A stretch of 64,000 nucleotides of DNA from Plazaster borealis. Its lineage: Eukaryota; Echinodermata; Asteroidea; Forcipulatida; Labidiasteridae. A program made the position numbers and the translations under genes. The notes below the pieces were generated by a model that was not told the DNA's origin, ran no database searches, and saw only the letters and a program-made list of their open reading frames with translations. This document shows, in pieces, positions 1 through 12,203 of the stretch. Position 1 is the first letter of the stretch, and every line of letters begins with the position of its first letter. The stretch covers positions 23,001 to 87,000 of the forward strand of contig JAJGQC010000326.1 in assembly GCA_021014325.1 (NCBI GenBank). The letters run 5' to 3'.

Positions 1-540
1 ACACATAATGAAGCCTCCTATATGCTTGTGCTTGACCCTACATAGGGCCTACATATGAATTACAAACATTTGAAGCCTCTATATGCGTAAATGTGTTGCT
101 GACCCTACATACATGCAAATGCCTCCTCTATGCTTGTAAAATGTGTATGCTTGACCCCTACATACCATAGTGTGAAGCCTCCATTATGCTTGTTATGCTT
201 GACCATACATACATATGAAGCCTTCTATATGCTTGTAAATGTGTATGCTGGACCCTACTATGAAGTCTCATATGCTTGTAAATGTGTATGTTTGACATTA
301 CATGCCTCCTCTATGCTTGTAATTATGCATGCTTGACCCTACATATGAAGCCTCCTGTATGCTTGTAATGTGTATGCTTGAACCTACAAACTTGTGAAGC
401 CTCCTGTATATGCCTGTAAATGTGCATGGCTTGACCCTACATATATTTGAAGCCTCCTATATATGCTTGTAAAGCATGGAACCTTGTATATGCTTGTAAA
501 CGTGTATGCAATTGACCCTACATAAGCCTCTTCTTGTAAA
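1..540. repeat. Degenerate ~45-60 bp tandem repeat
   Basis: The motifs GAAGCCTCCTATATGCTTGT, AATGTGTATGCTTGACC and CTACATATGAA recur about 11 times at 40-75 bp spacing, with indels and substitutions. Small reading frames here follow the repeat and show no protein-like composition. The array is cut by the window start. Confidence 0.85.
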
Positions 541-552
541 ATGGGGTATGTG

Positions 553-628
553 GCCCACAGACGCCCACAACTACCCCCACAGACCCCCCACAGACCCCTC
601 ACAGACCCCCCACAGACCCCCCACAGGC
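553..628. repeat. C-rich CACAGACCCCC minisatellite
   Basis: About seven copies of a 10-12 bp unit, CACAGACCCCC with variants, directly follow the previous array. The strand is strongly pyrimidine-biased. Confidence 0.85.
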
Positions 629-746
629 CTGTCTATGACAGACACCCATTTAGGTATTTGCTTGTCTAAAACCTTTATTCTAGTTGTCGGTTACACTCAT
701 TTTATCCACTTTGAATAGTGGATTCCTTTACTCATGGTGGAATTCA

Positions 747-820
747 GAACATAGTGGTGTCAGAACATAGGGGTGTCAGCATATAGGGGTGTCGGAACAT
801 AGGGTGTCGGATCATGGGGT
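747..820. repeat. ~16 bp tandem repeat (GAACATAGGGGTGTCG)
   Basis: About five copies of a 15-17 bp unit, ending just before telomere-like sequence. Confidence 0.8.
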
Positions 821-985
821 GAACCCTAACCCTAACCAAGAGCCCTACTCCAAAAGCTAACCCTAACGCTAACTAGCCCAACGCCAACTCCTCATCCTCG
901 ACCTAACTGAAGCACCAACTCCAAACTGGAAGTCCAGGCCTAACCCTAACCTACACAAATGCCATTTTAAAACCCTAACCCAAAC
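821..985. repeat. Degenerate interstitial telomere-like CCCTAA sequence
   Basis: CCCTAACCCTAACC at 824-836 is followed by scattered CCCTAAC, GCTAAC and AACCCTAACCC motifs to about 985. The motif matches the animal telomere repeat but is short, degenerate and followed by unique sequence, so it is interstitial. Confidence 0.6.
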
Positions 986-1078
986 TCCAAACAAATTAGA
1001 ATACTGAAACATATAAATATTTACAGAACAAGTTGCATATGTCATTTTAATACTTTCAGCGTAATATACAATTCCAAT

Positions 1079-1387
1079 TTAAAAGGCACCGTACACACTT
1101 GGTAATTGGAGCCTTTTGTTTGTTTTAATCCTATATAGTTGTAGATATATACCATAAAACTAACCTGTGAAAATTTCATTTCAAAAGGTGGTAGTGTTTT
1201 TGAAATATTGCCGAAAATCTGGAACGGTTATGTCCACGCAAGAAGATTCATCTGCATTGGAATACACACTCTAAGAAGCATTACCGTATCTCAATATTAA
1301 AAATATTTGGGGGATAAAAAGTGATTTATTTTTCCATAACCGCAATAAATTTTCAGAGTCATTACCAAACGTGTAAGATGCCTTTAA
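1079..1387. mobile_element. TTAA-flanked MITE, family AGGCACTG (diverged copy)
   Basis: It begins TTAAAAGGCACCGTACAC and ends ACGTGTAAGATGCCTTTAA, an inverted pair matching the better copies at 19.8, 20.5, 48.6 and 61.8 kb. There is no coding capacity. TTAA target sites with RGG-type ends fit the Kolobok superfamily better than piggyBac. Confidence 0.75.
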
Positions 1388-4300
1388 CAAATGGTTGAGA
1401 ATAGATTTTTAAATATTAATTATGCTAATTATTCTCCAGACAATCTTGTAATTATTTTATGTCTCACACATGTAATTTGTCATAGCTGAAGACACCAACA
1501 AAAATAATTTCACAAGTAATGTCCGCATATTGTTATATTCACAAACCCTCCAAATGCAGAACATAATAGCAAATTTAAAAAAACCCACTTTCATTATCAA
1601 ACTGCAATACTGAAGAAAAGTACGGAACAGATTAAATATAAAATAAATAACGATGAAATGACATTTAATATGAATTTAAAAAGCATTCACGTGAACACCA
1701 AAACCAAGTGCTGTTGCCATATGACGCATTGGATATTAAAATCACTATACACACAGTAGGCCTACACAAACTGCACAGTAATTGGAATCTGACTCTTGAA
1801 ATGGCACAAGCAAGATTTATCATGCTTTGATGTCTGGTGAATTGGGTCAATACATTCCACTCTCATACTCAACATATCCACCTGGTCTGACTAAAAAAAA
1901 ATGAAATAAAAATAAACCCCCAAAACATTTCATTGGTAACTCTCACAACACTGCCACAAATGTTAATCAGTTTCCAGTGTCAACACTTTGACAGAGGCAA
2001 TAGGATGCCAAGCCCAGAAAATAAATAATTTAAGTTACGGAATGCTATGCAAATAAAGTACGGTACAAACTTAAGTACGTTACAAGTACTGTATATAGTG
2101 TATAGTCCAAACTCAAATCAAATTCTTAAGTTACTTTGCATAGACTGTTGATAACCCCAGCACACATTTCTCTGCTAAGCTAACATTACCAGGGAAACAA
2201 CCACAAAACAGTATAAATCAAAGGGCATTTTGGCTGATAACCTGCATCTGCTATTAAAGGAAAACATGTTGGCAATATTGCAGTTTTGTACATGTTCACC
2301 AGGGCCTCAGTTTCCTTGAGCCAATACAGTGTTTTAAACAAACACATTTTCTAAGCACAGATAAACTTTGTTAAGCAAAGAACAGGTTACACCAGGCAGT
2401 ATCAGATCTGGCTATGGGGTGCATTACCCTTGTGCAGACATTGCAAACATTGCCAAATATTCCCAAAAACTTTCTGGTGGAACAAGTTGTGCACCGCCAA
2501 TGCTGGCAAATGTCAGCAACAGATGGCGAATGTTATTCTGAGGTGTTCTTTAAAAATGGCAAGACAATTTTAAGATGGCAAAAAGGTAAGTAAATAACAT
2601 CATTTTGATACCACAAAAATAATTAAACTGTATTTTTCAGTGGTGGGTGGCACACAGTAGATGGGGTGAAATTTCTTCTTGCATGGGAATATTGAGTAGA
2701 AACTATGAAATTTATAGAAGATGACATGACTGTGGGCTGTCATGACATCGTTATGTTAGCTTTGCACTAACATATTTGGTTCCACTGAGCGCGAACATTT
2801 GTGTATAAATGCATGCAATGTTTGTGCAAGCAGAACACAGCCCTGGTCTCAATTTTGAAGCAAGTAAATCATTAACACAGCCAAAATTCACCATGGCATG
2901 GCCATTTGGTTTTTGCTTCCATTCAATAGCACTCCGCACTAATGATGTCAGTTTCGCTCAAAATACCCAAATGTCATACAAACATTCCACACTCCATCAA
3001 CACATCGGCACCCCAGACCGCATTGGTATAGTCAGTACACACATAAAAACTATAAAGCTAGGACACAATGTAGGCAGGCATACGTTAGTATTTTTTGACA
3101 GGTTGTCTGAGATCCTGGTACTGAACTTCTAAGTCATTTTTAGCATTGGTGCCAAGTGCTATTCAACTGAGTGTCAGTGAGGCTAGGAAGACAAAATAGT
3201 CCGGTACCTTGTTAAGAAGTGGCTATTAGAGTGTACATCATCATAGTGAACAAAGGAAACCAGACCAAGATGGCCAGGAGAAAGGTCTATAAGTTCTGCT
3301 TAGAAAATGGTGCAACCAAACTTATTGTGTCAGGTGAATTCAGTCAATACCCCTTGATGAAATTGGATCTCGGATGATTAACAGCGGAGAGGTGGGGAAG
3401 TCAGTTATACTTGGCAGCGATTATCACGTCAGTACGCACAATAGCTACATAATGTACTGGATCCAATAACTTCCTTAGTGGTTTATCTGTCAAAGAAAAT
3501 GAACGGAAACAAATGTAAGGCAGGGATGGAAGTCACTGCTAAACTATAACCCTATAACAAAAAGGTCTGAAACTAGGATCCAAACTTTAGGAGGTACATT
3601 GAAATGATGGCAATTCCACCTTCTGGTAACCCCTTCTTGGAGTAACGGGTTTCAAGAAGCTTTTGGGAACAGTATTCTCAGCACTAGAGAGTTACAAAGA
3701 GCATGATTAATTCTTTCCAAAGAAAATAACAGCTGCTTTTTTTACCAGGCAGACATCAAACATTCTGAATTCAGATAAAAGTCTGAAATTTCTTATCCCT
3801 GGTTAGGGTCACGTCACTTGAGGCAATTCACAGGAAACCAGTTTCAGGCAATCTCACAGGTCCATTCACTATTGCACGAGTTATGCTATTGAATTTAGTA
3901 CACCGACCCTCTGAAAAATGACCCAAATCAGGCTACTTTGTCATTGCAGGGCAGACTTTTCCAGCTAAAGTGACATTTTTATTCGGGAAAACGCGAGTTT
4001 ATCTCAAGTTTCAAATGTTTAGTGTTTGGTGGCAGAGTGAAGCTTATAATATTAATTTAAATATCCTGAGCGTAATTGTAAGATATGTTATTCTTCTGGT
4101 CCGTAATGATAAAATTTATTGTCGGCGTTGCAAGGGACAAGCTCAACATTACGCGCTTAACAGGCTGATGGGGTTTGCATTGAGTAGATGCGCCAAAGTT
4201 TTCAATATGTTAGAGCACCTTTAGTATAGGTGTGCATGTCAATTTACAATTAGAACACCTTTAGTATAAGTGTGCATGTCTATTCACACATTAGAACACC

Positions 4301-5093
4301 TTTTGGGGGGTTTCAAGTACTTGACACAAAACTTACAACTAATGAAAAACCACTCACATGACATATTGCAAAGTGGCCCCTTTTATTGTGTCTCTTGTCA
4401 TATAAAGAAGAGTGAATTCTGACAATTGGAGGCAATTTCACCAATGGCTTTGTTCATTGCCTTGCGGGGTGCCCCTTAAAATGTTCCATTACAAATCAAA
4501 TTTCTCAAATGAAAAAACTAAGGAAAACTGCCTTGCCCTTACAAGAGCAAAATATCAGTCGTGTGAGATTGTGTCTCAATCAATGTGATTGGCTTTGGTG
4601 GTGCTGGGTTCCAGCCGTATTGAAAACAAAGCTGTACTTTCAGAAACTTCTTTTAGAAATATGTGGCAATAACAACTGCTTCAGAAAAGCAAAGCAATAT
4701 GTCAAAAATGGTACAATAAATGGAAACACAACATTACCGTTATCATTTGCTTTTGGGTGAGATATGAACCCACCTGGGTTAAATTTCATGGATCTGCTTA
4801 CAACGGAAATATGCGCTTACAGTAGTAATTCTCCACTTAATACAGGGTTACCACCTATTTTTGTGTGATGGCTGTGTAAGAGAAAAATTCCCAGTATGAT
4901 GAAGTACGGAGGTGCACAAGCAAAAGTGCTGACCTCGGAAAAACGCTTTACGGAAAGCGTGGATTTTTCTGATACCACATGCTATGGTTTTTCACTTACA
5001 TTAAGCAGAGCTGTGAAATTGGGCCCTGATCCCAAATGCACACCTCTTAAGATAAAACTTTGACGGGTAATCAAGTTTGCTATAAATATCTAC
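1388..5093. other. Stretch without recognisable genes
   Basis: AT-rich sequence with no array and no recognised protein. The longest frames (107 residues at 2809-3132, 84 at 3970-4224, 83 at 4509-4760) look like chance. It could be intron or 3' UTR of a minus-strand gene whose possible exon lies at 5094-5150. A short direct repeat, AGAACACCTTTAGTATA with GTGTGCATGTC, occurs near 4210 and 4250. Confidence 0.5.
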
Positions 5094-5150
5094 CTGTTTT
5101 TTAGATTCCAGGAGAATTTGAATCCTGTCTCGTAATGTTTTGGCATCTCG
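5094..5150 (-). CDS. Possible 57-bp coding exon, coiled-coil type
   Basis: On the minus strand a good acceptor (pyrimidine-rich tract ending TTTCAG) precedes CGAGATGCC, and the segment ends AAACAG before GTAGAT. The 57 nt are open in phase 0 and encode RDAKTLRDRIQILLESKKQ, a charged heptad-like peptide. I do not recognise the parent protein. The only candidate neighbour upstream, at 6.5 kb, has the same character but carries stops. Either these are remains of one gene or this exon is a coincidence of good splice signals. Transcript data would settle it. Confidence 0.35.
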
Positions 5151-5847
5151 CTGAAATAAAATAAAAAGATACAGGTGAAGAATTTAAGTTTCAGGAACAT
5201 CATGGCTATAAAATAGAGCATATACTTTTTAAGTTTGGAAAATATTCAGGCCAAAACTTATCTCTTAACTCCAACTCTCTTGAGGGATTTACTAGGATCT
5301 TTCTTCATTCTAACAAAATCCAGCACCACAACTTGACCCCCAAGCTGTTGGACTCTGACTATGGTGGTACGCATGTGCCCAATCCCATGTAGAGCATAAT
5401 CAATTTCCTAGTGCAGTACTCAGTCAAACAGGAACAAACAACATATGCGGTAGGATTTTGAAGGGTTGGGGTTGGTTAGAATTCAGATTTTATCCACAAC
5501 CCTCCCAAATCCTTTTATATCCTCTCTGCCATAATGAAGGATTCAGAAGGACTGACTATGTGTTCACTTACTTCTTAGCTTGCCCTGAGTGCTTTGAATG
5601 ATTAAATAAATAACCTTTTTAAAAGATATTTCCAATAATAATTTTTAAATTTCCTCTGAATTACTTCCCTCGACTGTATACCGAGCGAGGCCATTTTGGA
5701 ATGACCCCAATCATGCCAATCAAATCACGACTTCATCGGCCGTCCGGGCTGTGGGCGGACATGTACAAGTCTTGATTTCAAATAGGGGGGGGGCAACCCA
5801 GGGGGGGCACGGACATCAATTGGGGGGTCACATAAAAAATCCGCCCA

Positions 5848-6195
5848 CAACATGGACTTGCAATTGTTTTGAGAGATGGTACAAAATTCGTTTGGAAATG
5901 ATTTGTACAGTACACAACATGAACTTGGAATGGTTTTGAAGATGACACAAAATTGGTTTGGAAATTATTTGTACAGTACAGCATGAACTTGGAATTGTTT
6001 TGAGAGTTGGCACAAAATTGGTTTGGCTATTTTGTGTACAGTACAACATAAACTTGGAACGGTTTCGAGAGATGACACAATATTGGTTTTGGAATTGATT
6101 TGGACAGTACAGCATAACCTTTTAAGAGGTTGATTTGGAAATGATTAGAGGGAAGTATAACATAAACTTGGGAAGGCTTTATGAGAGAGCACAAC
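5848..6195. repeat. ~65 bp minisatellite
   Basis: About 5.5 copies of a 64-67 bp unit containing GAACTTGGAATTGTTTTGAG, CACAAAATTGGTTTGG and TTTGTACAGTACA. The copies start near 5852, 5919, 5983, 6048 and 6113, and the last is degraded. Frames of up to 95 residues here are products of the repeat. Confidence 0.85.
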
Positions 6196-6435
6196 ACTGG
6201 CTTGATTTTTAGAAATCAAGCTCTAGTCAACGAGTAAATGACTGATGTCACGCTTTGTCCTGGGAGGTAAATGAGTCAATGATATTTGGTAAAACATTTG
6301 ACATACCTATTACAGTAACGAAGCAAGCCAGAATCTTATGAGTTCTGCAACCCTGTATGATGTTCCTTGAAGAGTCATCAGCCAGGGGGTACTGAGAGCC
6401 ATAAGTAAGGGGGGGCTTGGTGATCACTGATCCAG

Positions 6436-6588
6436 AGAGCCATCAAATAAGCAGGCTTTGGACTAATATTGTCAAGCGTTTGGAAGGTTTGGTCCAACTT
6501 CTCCACACCCTCCTGCATGTCCTGGATCCGTACACGTAACTGGTCCATTTCCTGTGCTCTTTTTCAAACTGTTTCTATGTCTTCATAT
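6436..6588 (-). pseudogene. Possible broken coiled-coil exon
   Basis: A pyrimidine-rich acceptor ending TTGTAG at 6589-6594 precedes a segment whose main frame reads YEDIETV, stop, then AQEMDQLRVRIQDMQ and EGVEKLDQTF. The helical, charged pattern looks protein-derived, but the TGA interrupts it and the other two frames also have stops near the start. It may be a decayed exon of the gene suggested at 5094-5150, or chance. The stop could be avoided only by a poor internal acceptor. Confidence 0.3.
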
Positions 6589-7335
6589 CTACAATGAAAG
6601 CAAACAAAGGTTCAATTTAGCTTTCAGATAACGAACCAATACATTTTGAAATTGACATTAAATAGTTTGCTAATTGAAAAAAAGGGAAAAAAAGAGTTCT
6701 CACCTCTTCACAGATTTCTAATTGTTTTTGAGTTACCATTTAAATAAAGGCATTTTAATACTGGTTCTGTCAGGGTCAACAATATTGCTTCAGAGTTTTG
6801 CGTGCATTGTACATGTACTGAATAGACAGATTGCACTCTCCAAGTGTCCTATAAGGGTGCACCTCACTAAATAAACTCCCACACCATACAGTGCAAAATG
6901 CTAAATAATTAAAAATACTAAACAAATACTTAGAAGTCTCACAGCTTTTTACAGTAAAGGGAAAATTATCCATTGACTCTTGAATTTTTATCCTCTGCTC
7001 AATTTGATATGGGGAGTCCCAAGGCCCGGCGAGTTATTCTCCCTCCAAATAAAAACACCCCTACACCGGTGTAATTTTCCAAACGTCCGAGCATCAATCT
7101 TGAAAAATTTCCCTACACCTCTCGGCAAATAGGACAGTTTGTTCAGGGCCTACATGTACGTCATCCAAAATACCTCAAGTTGGAAGTCAACAACCCCAAA
7201 GTCAACAACCCCAAAGTCACAATTGGGCAACATTTTTACACTGTACCCCTTTTATTGGGCCCTTGTATCGGTCTACAATAGACTATTTTGAAGGCCTACA
7301 AAATATAAATGAGGCCCACGCTCTGATTTCTCCCT
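6589..7335. other. Unassigned AT-rich stretch
   Basis: I see no gene. The minus strand has a GTGAGA donor-like site near 6700 after a 12-codon open segment, but no partner exon fits its phase. CCCCAAAGTCAACAA is duplicated near 7195. Confidence 0.4.
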
Positions 7336-8907
7336 ATTTAGGCAAGAGCCGACACACGAGGCTTGACATATCCTTGATTTACTTATTACCAGGTCTACAG
7401 ACACTTTTTTAAGTGATGTCACTGTTGACATTCCTCATATAGCTGATCATTCAGCCATTCATTTTAAACTACATCTACAGAAACCACCACCCACCCGGAA
7501 AACTGTTTCTAGTCGAAACCTCAAGAATATAACCTCCTCTGTGGTTTGCGATGAGCTTCATTTGTTTGATTTAGCTTCATCGCTTCTGGCTGATGTAGAT
7601 GATGCCATCAATATGTACAACACTACGCTGCAGAACATTCTTGATAGGCTTGCTCCGGTCAAGACATGCGTAGTGAACATTCGACCTCTGACTCCTTGGT
7701 ACAGCGATAGGATACGCGGTTTGAAACACCGGAGGAGACAACTCGAGCTAAGATGGCAAAAAACTAGGTTGGATACAGACAGGCGCGCATACCAGCAACA
7801 ACGCCAGCTTGTTTCTTCGGCTGTTCATAATGCTAAACTTGATTATCACTCTTCTAAAATAAGAGACGCATCTGGTGATCAAAAGCAATTGTTCAAAATA
7901 GTTAATAAATTGTTGTATAGAGGCACAAACGCATCGTTGCCCTCGAGTGGCTCCATTTCAGACTTAGCTACTCGTTTCTCTGACTTTTTTGGTGACAAAA
8001 TTCAAAGGATTCGCTTGAGTTTGGGTGACCAAGCTACAGAGAGCCACACCCACATGCTGACAGCACCTGTTGATTGCACCAGTTTGCAACATTTGAGCAT
8101 GCTACAGAAGATGAGATAAGCAGGCTTATTAGATCATCTCCAGTGAAGTCCTGTGAACTTGACCCAATTCCAACCTGGCTCTTGCAGGACTGCACATCTG
8201 AGTTGTCTCCAGTGTTGACAAAAATAGTAAATCTCTCTCTTGACTCTGCAGTGGTACCATTTCAGCTGAAGAGAGCACATGTTCGACCCCTATTGAAGAA
8301 GCAAGGCCTTGACACTGAGGTATTAAAAAACTACAGACCTGTGTCGAACTTGTCATACTTATCCAAGCTCATGGAGCGGGTTGTTGCGGCGAAACTTGCA
8401 GAGCACATGTCAATTCATAACCTTCATAACACTTACCAGTCTGCATACAGAGCCCATCACAGTGTTGAGACAGTACTTGTGCGTGTTCAGAATGTGATCT
8501 CGATGCAACACCAATCCTAAAGAGTCTTCACTGGCGAACAGTTGAGTCACGATCTCAATTTAAGCTCCTACTTATGTTCCGCTGCCTCATGCCTCAGTCC
8601 CTTCATATCTCACTGACCTAGTGATTGTCCATCAAAGAACCTGTCAGAAATCTGCGTTCCTGTTCCCAAACTACAATATTTCACATTCAAAGAACCAAAC
8701 ACAGTTGGGGGGATCGTGCCTTTTCTATCGCAGCACCAAGGATGTGGAATCATCTTCATCAGAACATCAAGCAATCTACTTCATTAGCCAATTTCAAAAC
8801 TTTGCTTAAACCTCACCTTTTTTGAAAGCCTACTGTACGGCGCTCTGAGCAACGACTGTTGGATTGGCGCCTTATAAATTTAACGATTGATTGATTGATT
8901 GATTTTT
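7336..8907 (+). mobile_element. CR1/L2-like LINE, internally deleted
   Basis: The order runs from the C-terminal end of an endonuclease (LDLLITR, then IADHSAIHF near 7370-7470), through the EN-RT linker (PLTPWYSDRIRGLKHRRRQ, 7541-8119), to reverse transcriptase fingers (DPIPTWLLQDC, LKNYRPVSNLSYLSKLMERV, YQSAYRAHHSVETVL, 8074-8517). It then jumps straight to the C-terminal tail (LHWRTVESRSQFKLLL; GDRAFSIAAPRMWN). The RT palm with its YxDD site is missing, which implies a deletion of roughly a kilobase at about 8517. The 3' end is the usual short tail GGCGCCTTATAAATT followed by TTGA microsatellite units. Frameshifts near 8100 and 8620, and a stop in the endonuclease part, make it inactive. 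Clade choice between CR1 and L2 is from memory of the motifs. Confidence 0.85.
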
Positions 8908-9897
8908 AGTGGGGTGAACCAATAGTGGGTATCAAACATCAACAAACAAAGCATCCTTCATGGGAAAGTGCCGCTGTTGTAAAGTACATGAATATTCTAG
9001 AGTTTGTATCAGAGACCTTACTGGAGTAGAAAAGGTAGTAAGGACAGTTTCAGCAAGTTTTGGGAATTCTACAAAGAACATTATGTTCACGCTTTGGTGA
9101 TGATTAGGATTCTAAAAGAATTCAAAGACAAGATGTTACCGAAATGCTTGAGGCTCTCACAAGCAATGCATGCATTAGAGTTGTGCATTTTACAGTTATT
9201 TTCCTAAACAGTTAAACAGAACTTGTGACCTCTGTGTAACTTAGCATAAAAAGAGCATGTCAAAACACTTTCAAGAATAGAACACTGTAACTTGGTCTTC
9301 ACAGTCACAAAACCAAAAACCACAGTGGAAGGGTGTGCAAAGCAAACTGTATTTATTAATTTGTGGGGATTGCAAATGATGTATTACATTTGTGGGGGAT
9401 TATGATAAGAAACGTTCCACCAACAAAAGGGATCTCAAATCCCTGGATAGTGTCTGAGGCTAACATTTTTATTAAGAAAAGGAAGGTCTCCTTTTTACTG
9501 TCTTTTAACTGTTTATAAAATTTGGAAACGGTTTTCACCACTTTTTTTTATACAGTTAAACGGTTATACAAAGCCAATGCTCAACTACCCATGTAATTTT
9601 TAGTGTGTTGCAAAAATGTAAACAAGTAGAATAATGCAATGAGGGCCTAGACTGATGGGTATGCTTGGGGTTTGGTTGAGTGCGGGTAGGGGGTGGGTCA
9701 GTGCCGGTGGAGTTTGGTTTTTAACATCACCTAATGCTTATAAAATTATGGATTTTTTCGGTAATGCAGTGATCTCAACACTTGAACTTTGAACTGTTCT
9801 CAGGGAAAAAAGGTCATCAATTACAGATGTTTTTAAGTGTAATAAAATCATACTCTGTCCCGCTCCATAGTGGAAAGTAAGGGCTGCCTATGTTCAG
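8908..9897. other. Stretch with no recognised feature
   Basis: No gene-like frame (longest 67 residues) and no clear repeat. Confidence 0.4.
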
Positions 9898-10038
9898 GGG
9901 CCGATTTCACAAAGAGCAAAGAATGATATTAACTGCGAATCAATCTTAATTGCTAAGCAAAGTGTGACATTACAAATCACATGGTAATACTGACAACTCA
10001 TCTTAAGATGAATCTTAGTGCTTTGTGAAATCGAGCTC
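9898..10038. mobile_element. Short palindromic MITE-like repeat
   Basis: The left end GGCCGATTTCACAAAGAGC is mirrored by GCTTTGTGAAATCGAGCTC on the right. The ~140-bp unit is foldback in structure and resembles the AATTTCATAGAGCT repeats at 21.4-21.75 kb. Confidence 0.65.
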
Positions 10039-12071
10039 TGGTCATCCATTGTGATGCGGGAATTTAAAAGTCATGTCTCCCAGCATGGATCTGGGGAAAA
10101 ATGGCACGCTAACCGTTGACACCGAGCGTCGATTGGTTAAGGACAGAACGACTATCAGCTAGCCAAAAACTGTCATGTACTTGGATTAATATGAAATAAA
10201 CACTCCAAAGTCAGCTTCAAAAGTTTTAAGTTAACTTTGCATCAAGTAATTTTATGCAGAGAAATAAATTGTCAACTTGAATTGAAGTGAAAATGTCCAA
10301 ATAACTGCATCAATAGACACACTTCATCCTCATGAGGATTACTGTGCAATTTGTCTCATTAATAAATAAATAACAGTAACTTTATAACAGGAACACAGGT
10401 CAGGGGCAAGTTTAAATTAATGATCTTTGGATATTTTACATTGTAAAGGACTTATCCAAAGACAGCACAAAGTACAGTGTATTCCAATGGGACAGGTAAA
10501 ATATCAATGATAAATAAATGAGTGAGGTTAATTACAGAAGGATAAAAAAGTTACTTCAAACTGACTTGATAAAAGGAACGACATGAACTCCTTCTTGAAC
10601 CTACGGTATTGGAGAGGGTTTACGTAGGTCGATCGTGGCATTGTTTTTAGTAGTAGGAAAAGTGTAGCATTGTATCTTCAAGTAAAAAATTAGACTGAAG
10701 TTCTTGCAATTCTCAATGTTCAGTGCAAAAAAAACAACCATTTAACACACTGTTATTAACATTACTTTGCAAGCGGGAGGCATCATTTTTAGTTGTAAAA
10801 CCTCAAATCATCGTCGCTCAGCTATAATAAACAATCCACACATGAGTCAACATGGTCAAACAATTAAGCATGTCTGGTTGCAAACCACCCAGTGGGCCTA
10901 CAGTAGGCCAATGGCGGACCATCAGATGGTTGCCACCAGCGTACCGCCAGCCCGGTCCCCCAGCCCGGTCCACCTCGGTCCTTAATCGGCTGCCGCTGGA
11001 GGGAGGCGAGCAGGCGGACGCTTGTGCCGGCGGTCCGCGGTGGCAGCCACCGTCGGCCCGCTGGCGGTGACACCGGTGGACCAATGACAGACTGATCGCA
11101 GCTTGTGGACTGGGCAGTTAAGTCTGCATAGCCATACCGTAAAGTAAATGTACATCGGAATCTATCAATGGAGAGGCGACAACCAGACACACGGACTTGA
11201 TAGTCTAAGAAACAAATGTTTGTTTAATTCCTACATAGCGTGTAACAAATATTCTCATTTTGCTGTAACGCCAACGGTGTGTACTGCTGCATGCCTTGAA
11301 AACCATGGAGGAACACGGTCAACTTCTTAGTACACTGCCCATAATGCATCAGCGGCAAACCTGACAGGTGACCACATGATCGACCGCTGCACTAAGAAGT
11401 CAATCACGATGGCTGGATGGTTTCTCAGATTGTGGTTTGGAGCACAAAAAAATGATCGCGAGTACAACTAAATGCCTATGTTGTATCTTTGACATATCGA
11501 GAAGCAAGTACACGACTTTCAAGCTATTTTGTTGGGTCTTTTTGTCATTTTTGAGCTTTTTTTGTGGCTGGGTGCTCGGGAAATCATAGCTAATTGCCAT
11601 TTGCCAAAGTTTACTACAATATCTGCCTGGGGCGCTCGTATGTCAAAATTTCGAAAAAAGGAGTACAGTGCTCCAGTCAAGCGCCAGTTACTGGGTTTAG
11701 GCTCCTATATAAAGTGGGATCGTATTTGGCGATCATTACCTTAGATCGAGCCTTAACGAGCCTTAACAAGGTCCAATCGGAACACTTTTTTGATAACTAG
11801 TTAGACCAGAACCATCGCTGACAACACTTTTTTGAAAGAAGGTCACACGGTGGCGCAGTTTGTATTCATGGTGAGTTGAAGAAACTTGGTTCGCTGGACA
11901 CCGCGATTTTACACTAAAATTCTAATAAATTTTGCTAAAACAGCAATAAATATCCTTAAAAAACATTTTCTTTAATAAAAATTTAATATTTTTAATCAGT
12001 GTGAATTATGTAGAATTATGTTGTCTTCCTTATATTCTTATAAGAAATCAGGGCGTTGCTTGTCTTTTCAG
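10039..12071. other. Intergenic stretch with a GC-rich island (10880-11085)
   Basis: The sequence is AT-rich except for a sharply bounded ~200-bp GC- and CpG-rich block at 10880-11085 with small palindromes such as GGTGGCAGCCACC. Overlapping frames on both strands there (up to 108 residues) are expected from GC richness. A hairpin is formed by ACTTCTTAGT at 11324 and ACTAAGAAGT at 11391. TATATAAAG occurs at about 11704, but no transcript can be attached to it. Confidence 0.4.
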
Positions 12072-12203
12072 TTATGTACAACAAATGACATCGAGTGGCA
12101 GTTTGTGAAGGCAATTCCCATCGCGGAAAAATCAATGATTGTGTGGACGCTTGAAGAGGAGCAAAGTCATATGGACATTAAAGAAAAAAATATACTGACC
12201 TGA
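12072..12203 (+). CDS. Possible terminal coding exon, unknown protein
   Basis: A strong acceptor (TTGCTTGTCTTTTCAG) precedes 44 codons ending in TGA, and AATAAA follows about 50 nt later at 12253-12258. The peptide begins LCTTNDIEWQFVKAIPIAEK and ends EEEQSHMDIKEKNILT. The acceptor, open frame and poly(A) signal together are what a last exon looks like. No matching upstream exon or known family was found, so it could be coincidence. Confidence 0.25.
   Translation, partial: LCTTNDIEWQFVKAIPIAEKSMIVWTLEEEQSHMDIKEKNILT

Noticed and set aside
821..985. Chromosome end
   Set aside because: The CCCTAA motifs are few, degenerate and flanked by non-telomeric sequence on both sides.
5778..6115. 68-95 residue minus-strand frames
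   Set aside because: They are translations of the 65-bp minisatellite.
10767..11190. Overlapping 72-108 residue frames on both strands
   Set aside because: They coincide with a GC-rich block where stops are rare. No domain, splice or codon evidence supports them.
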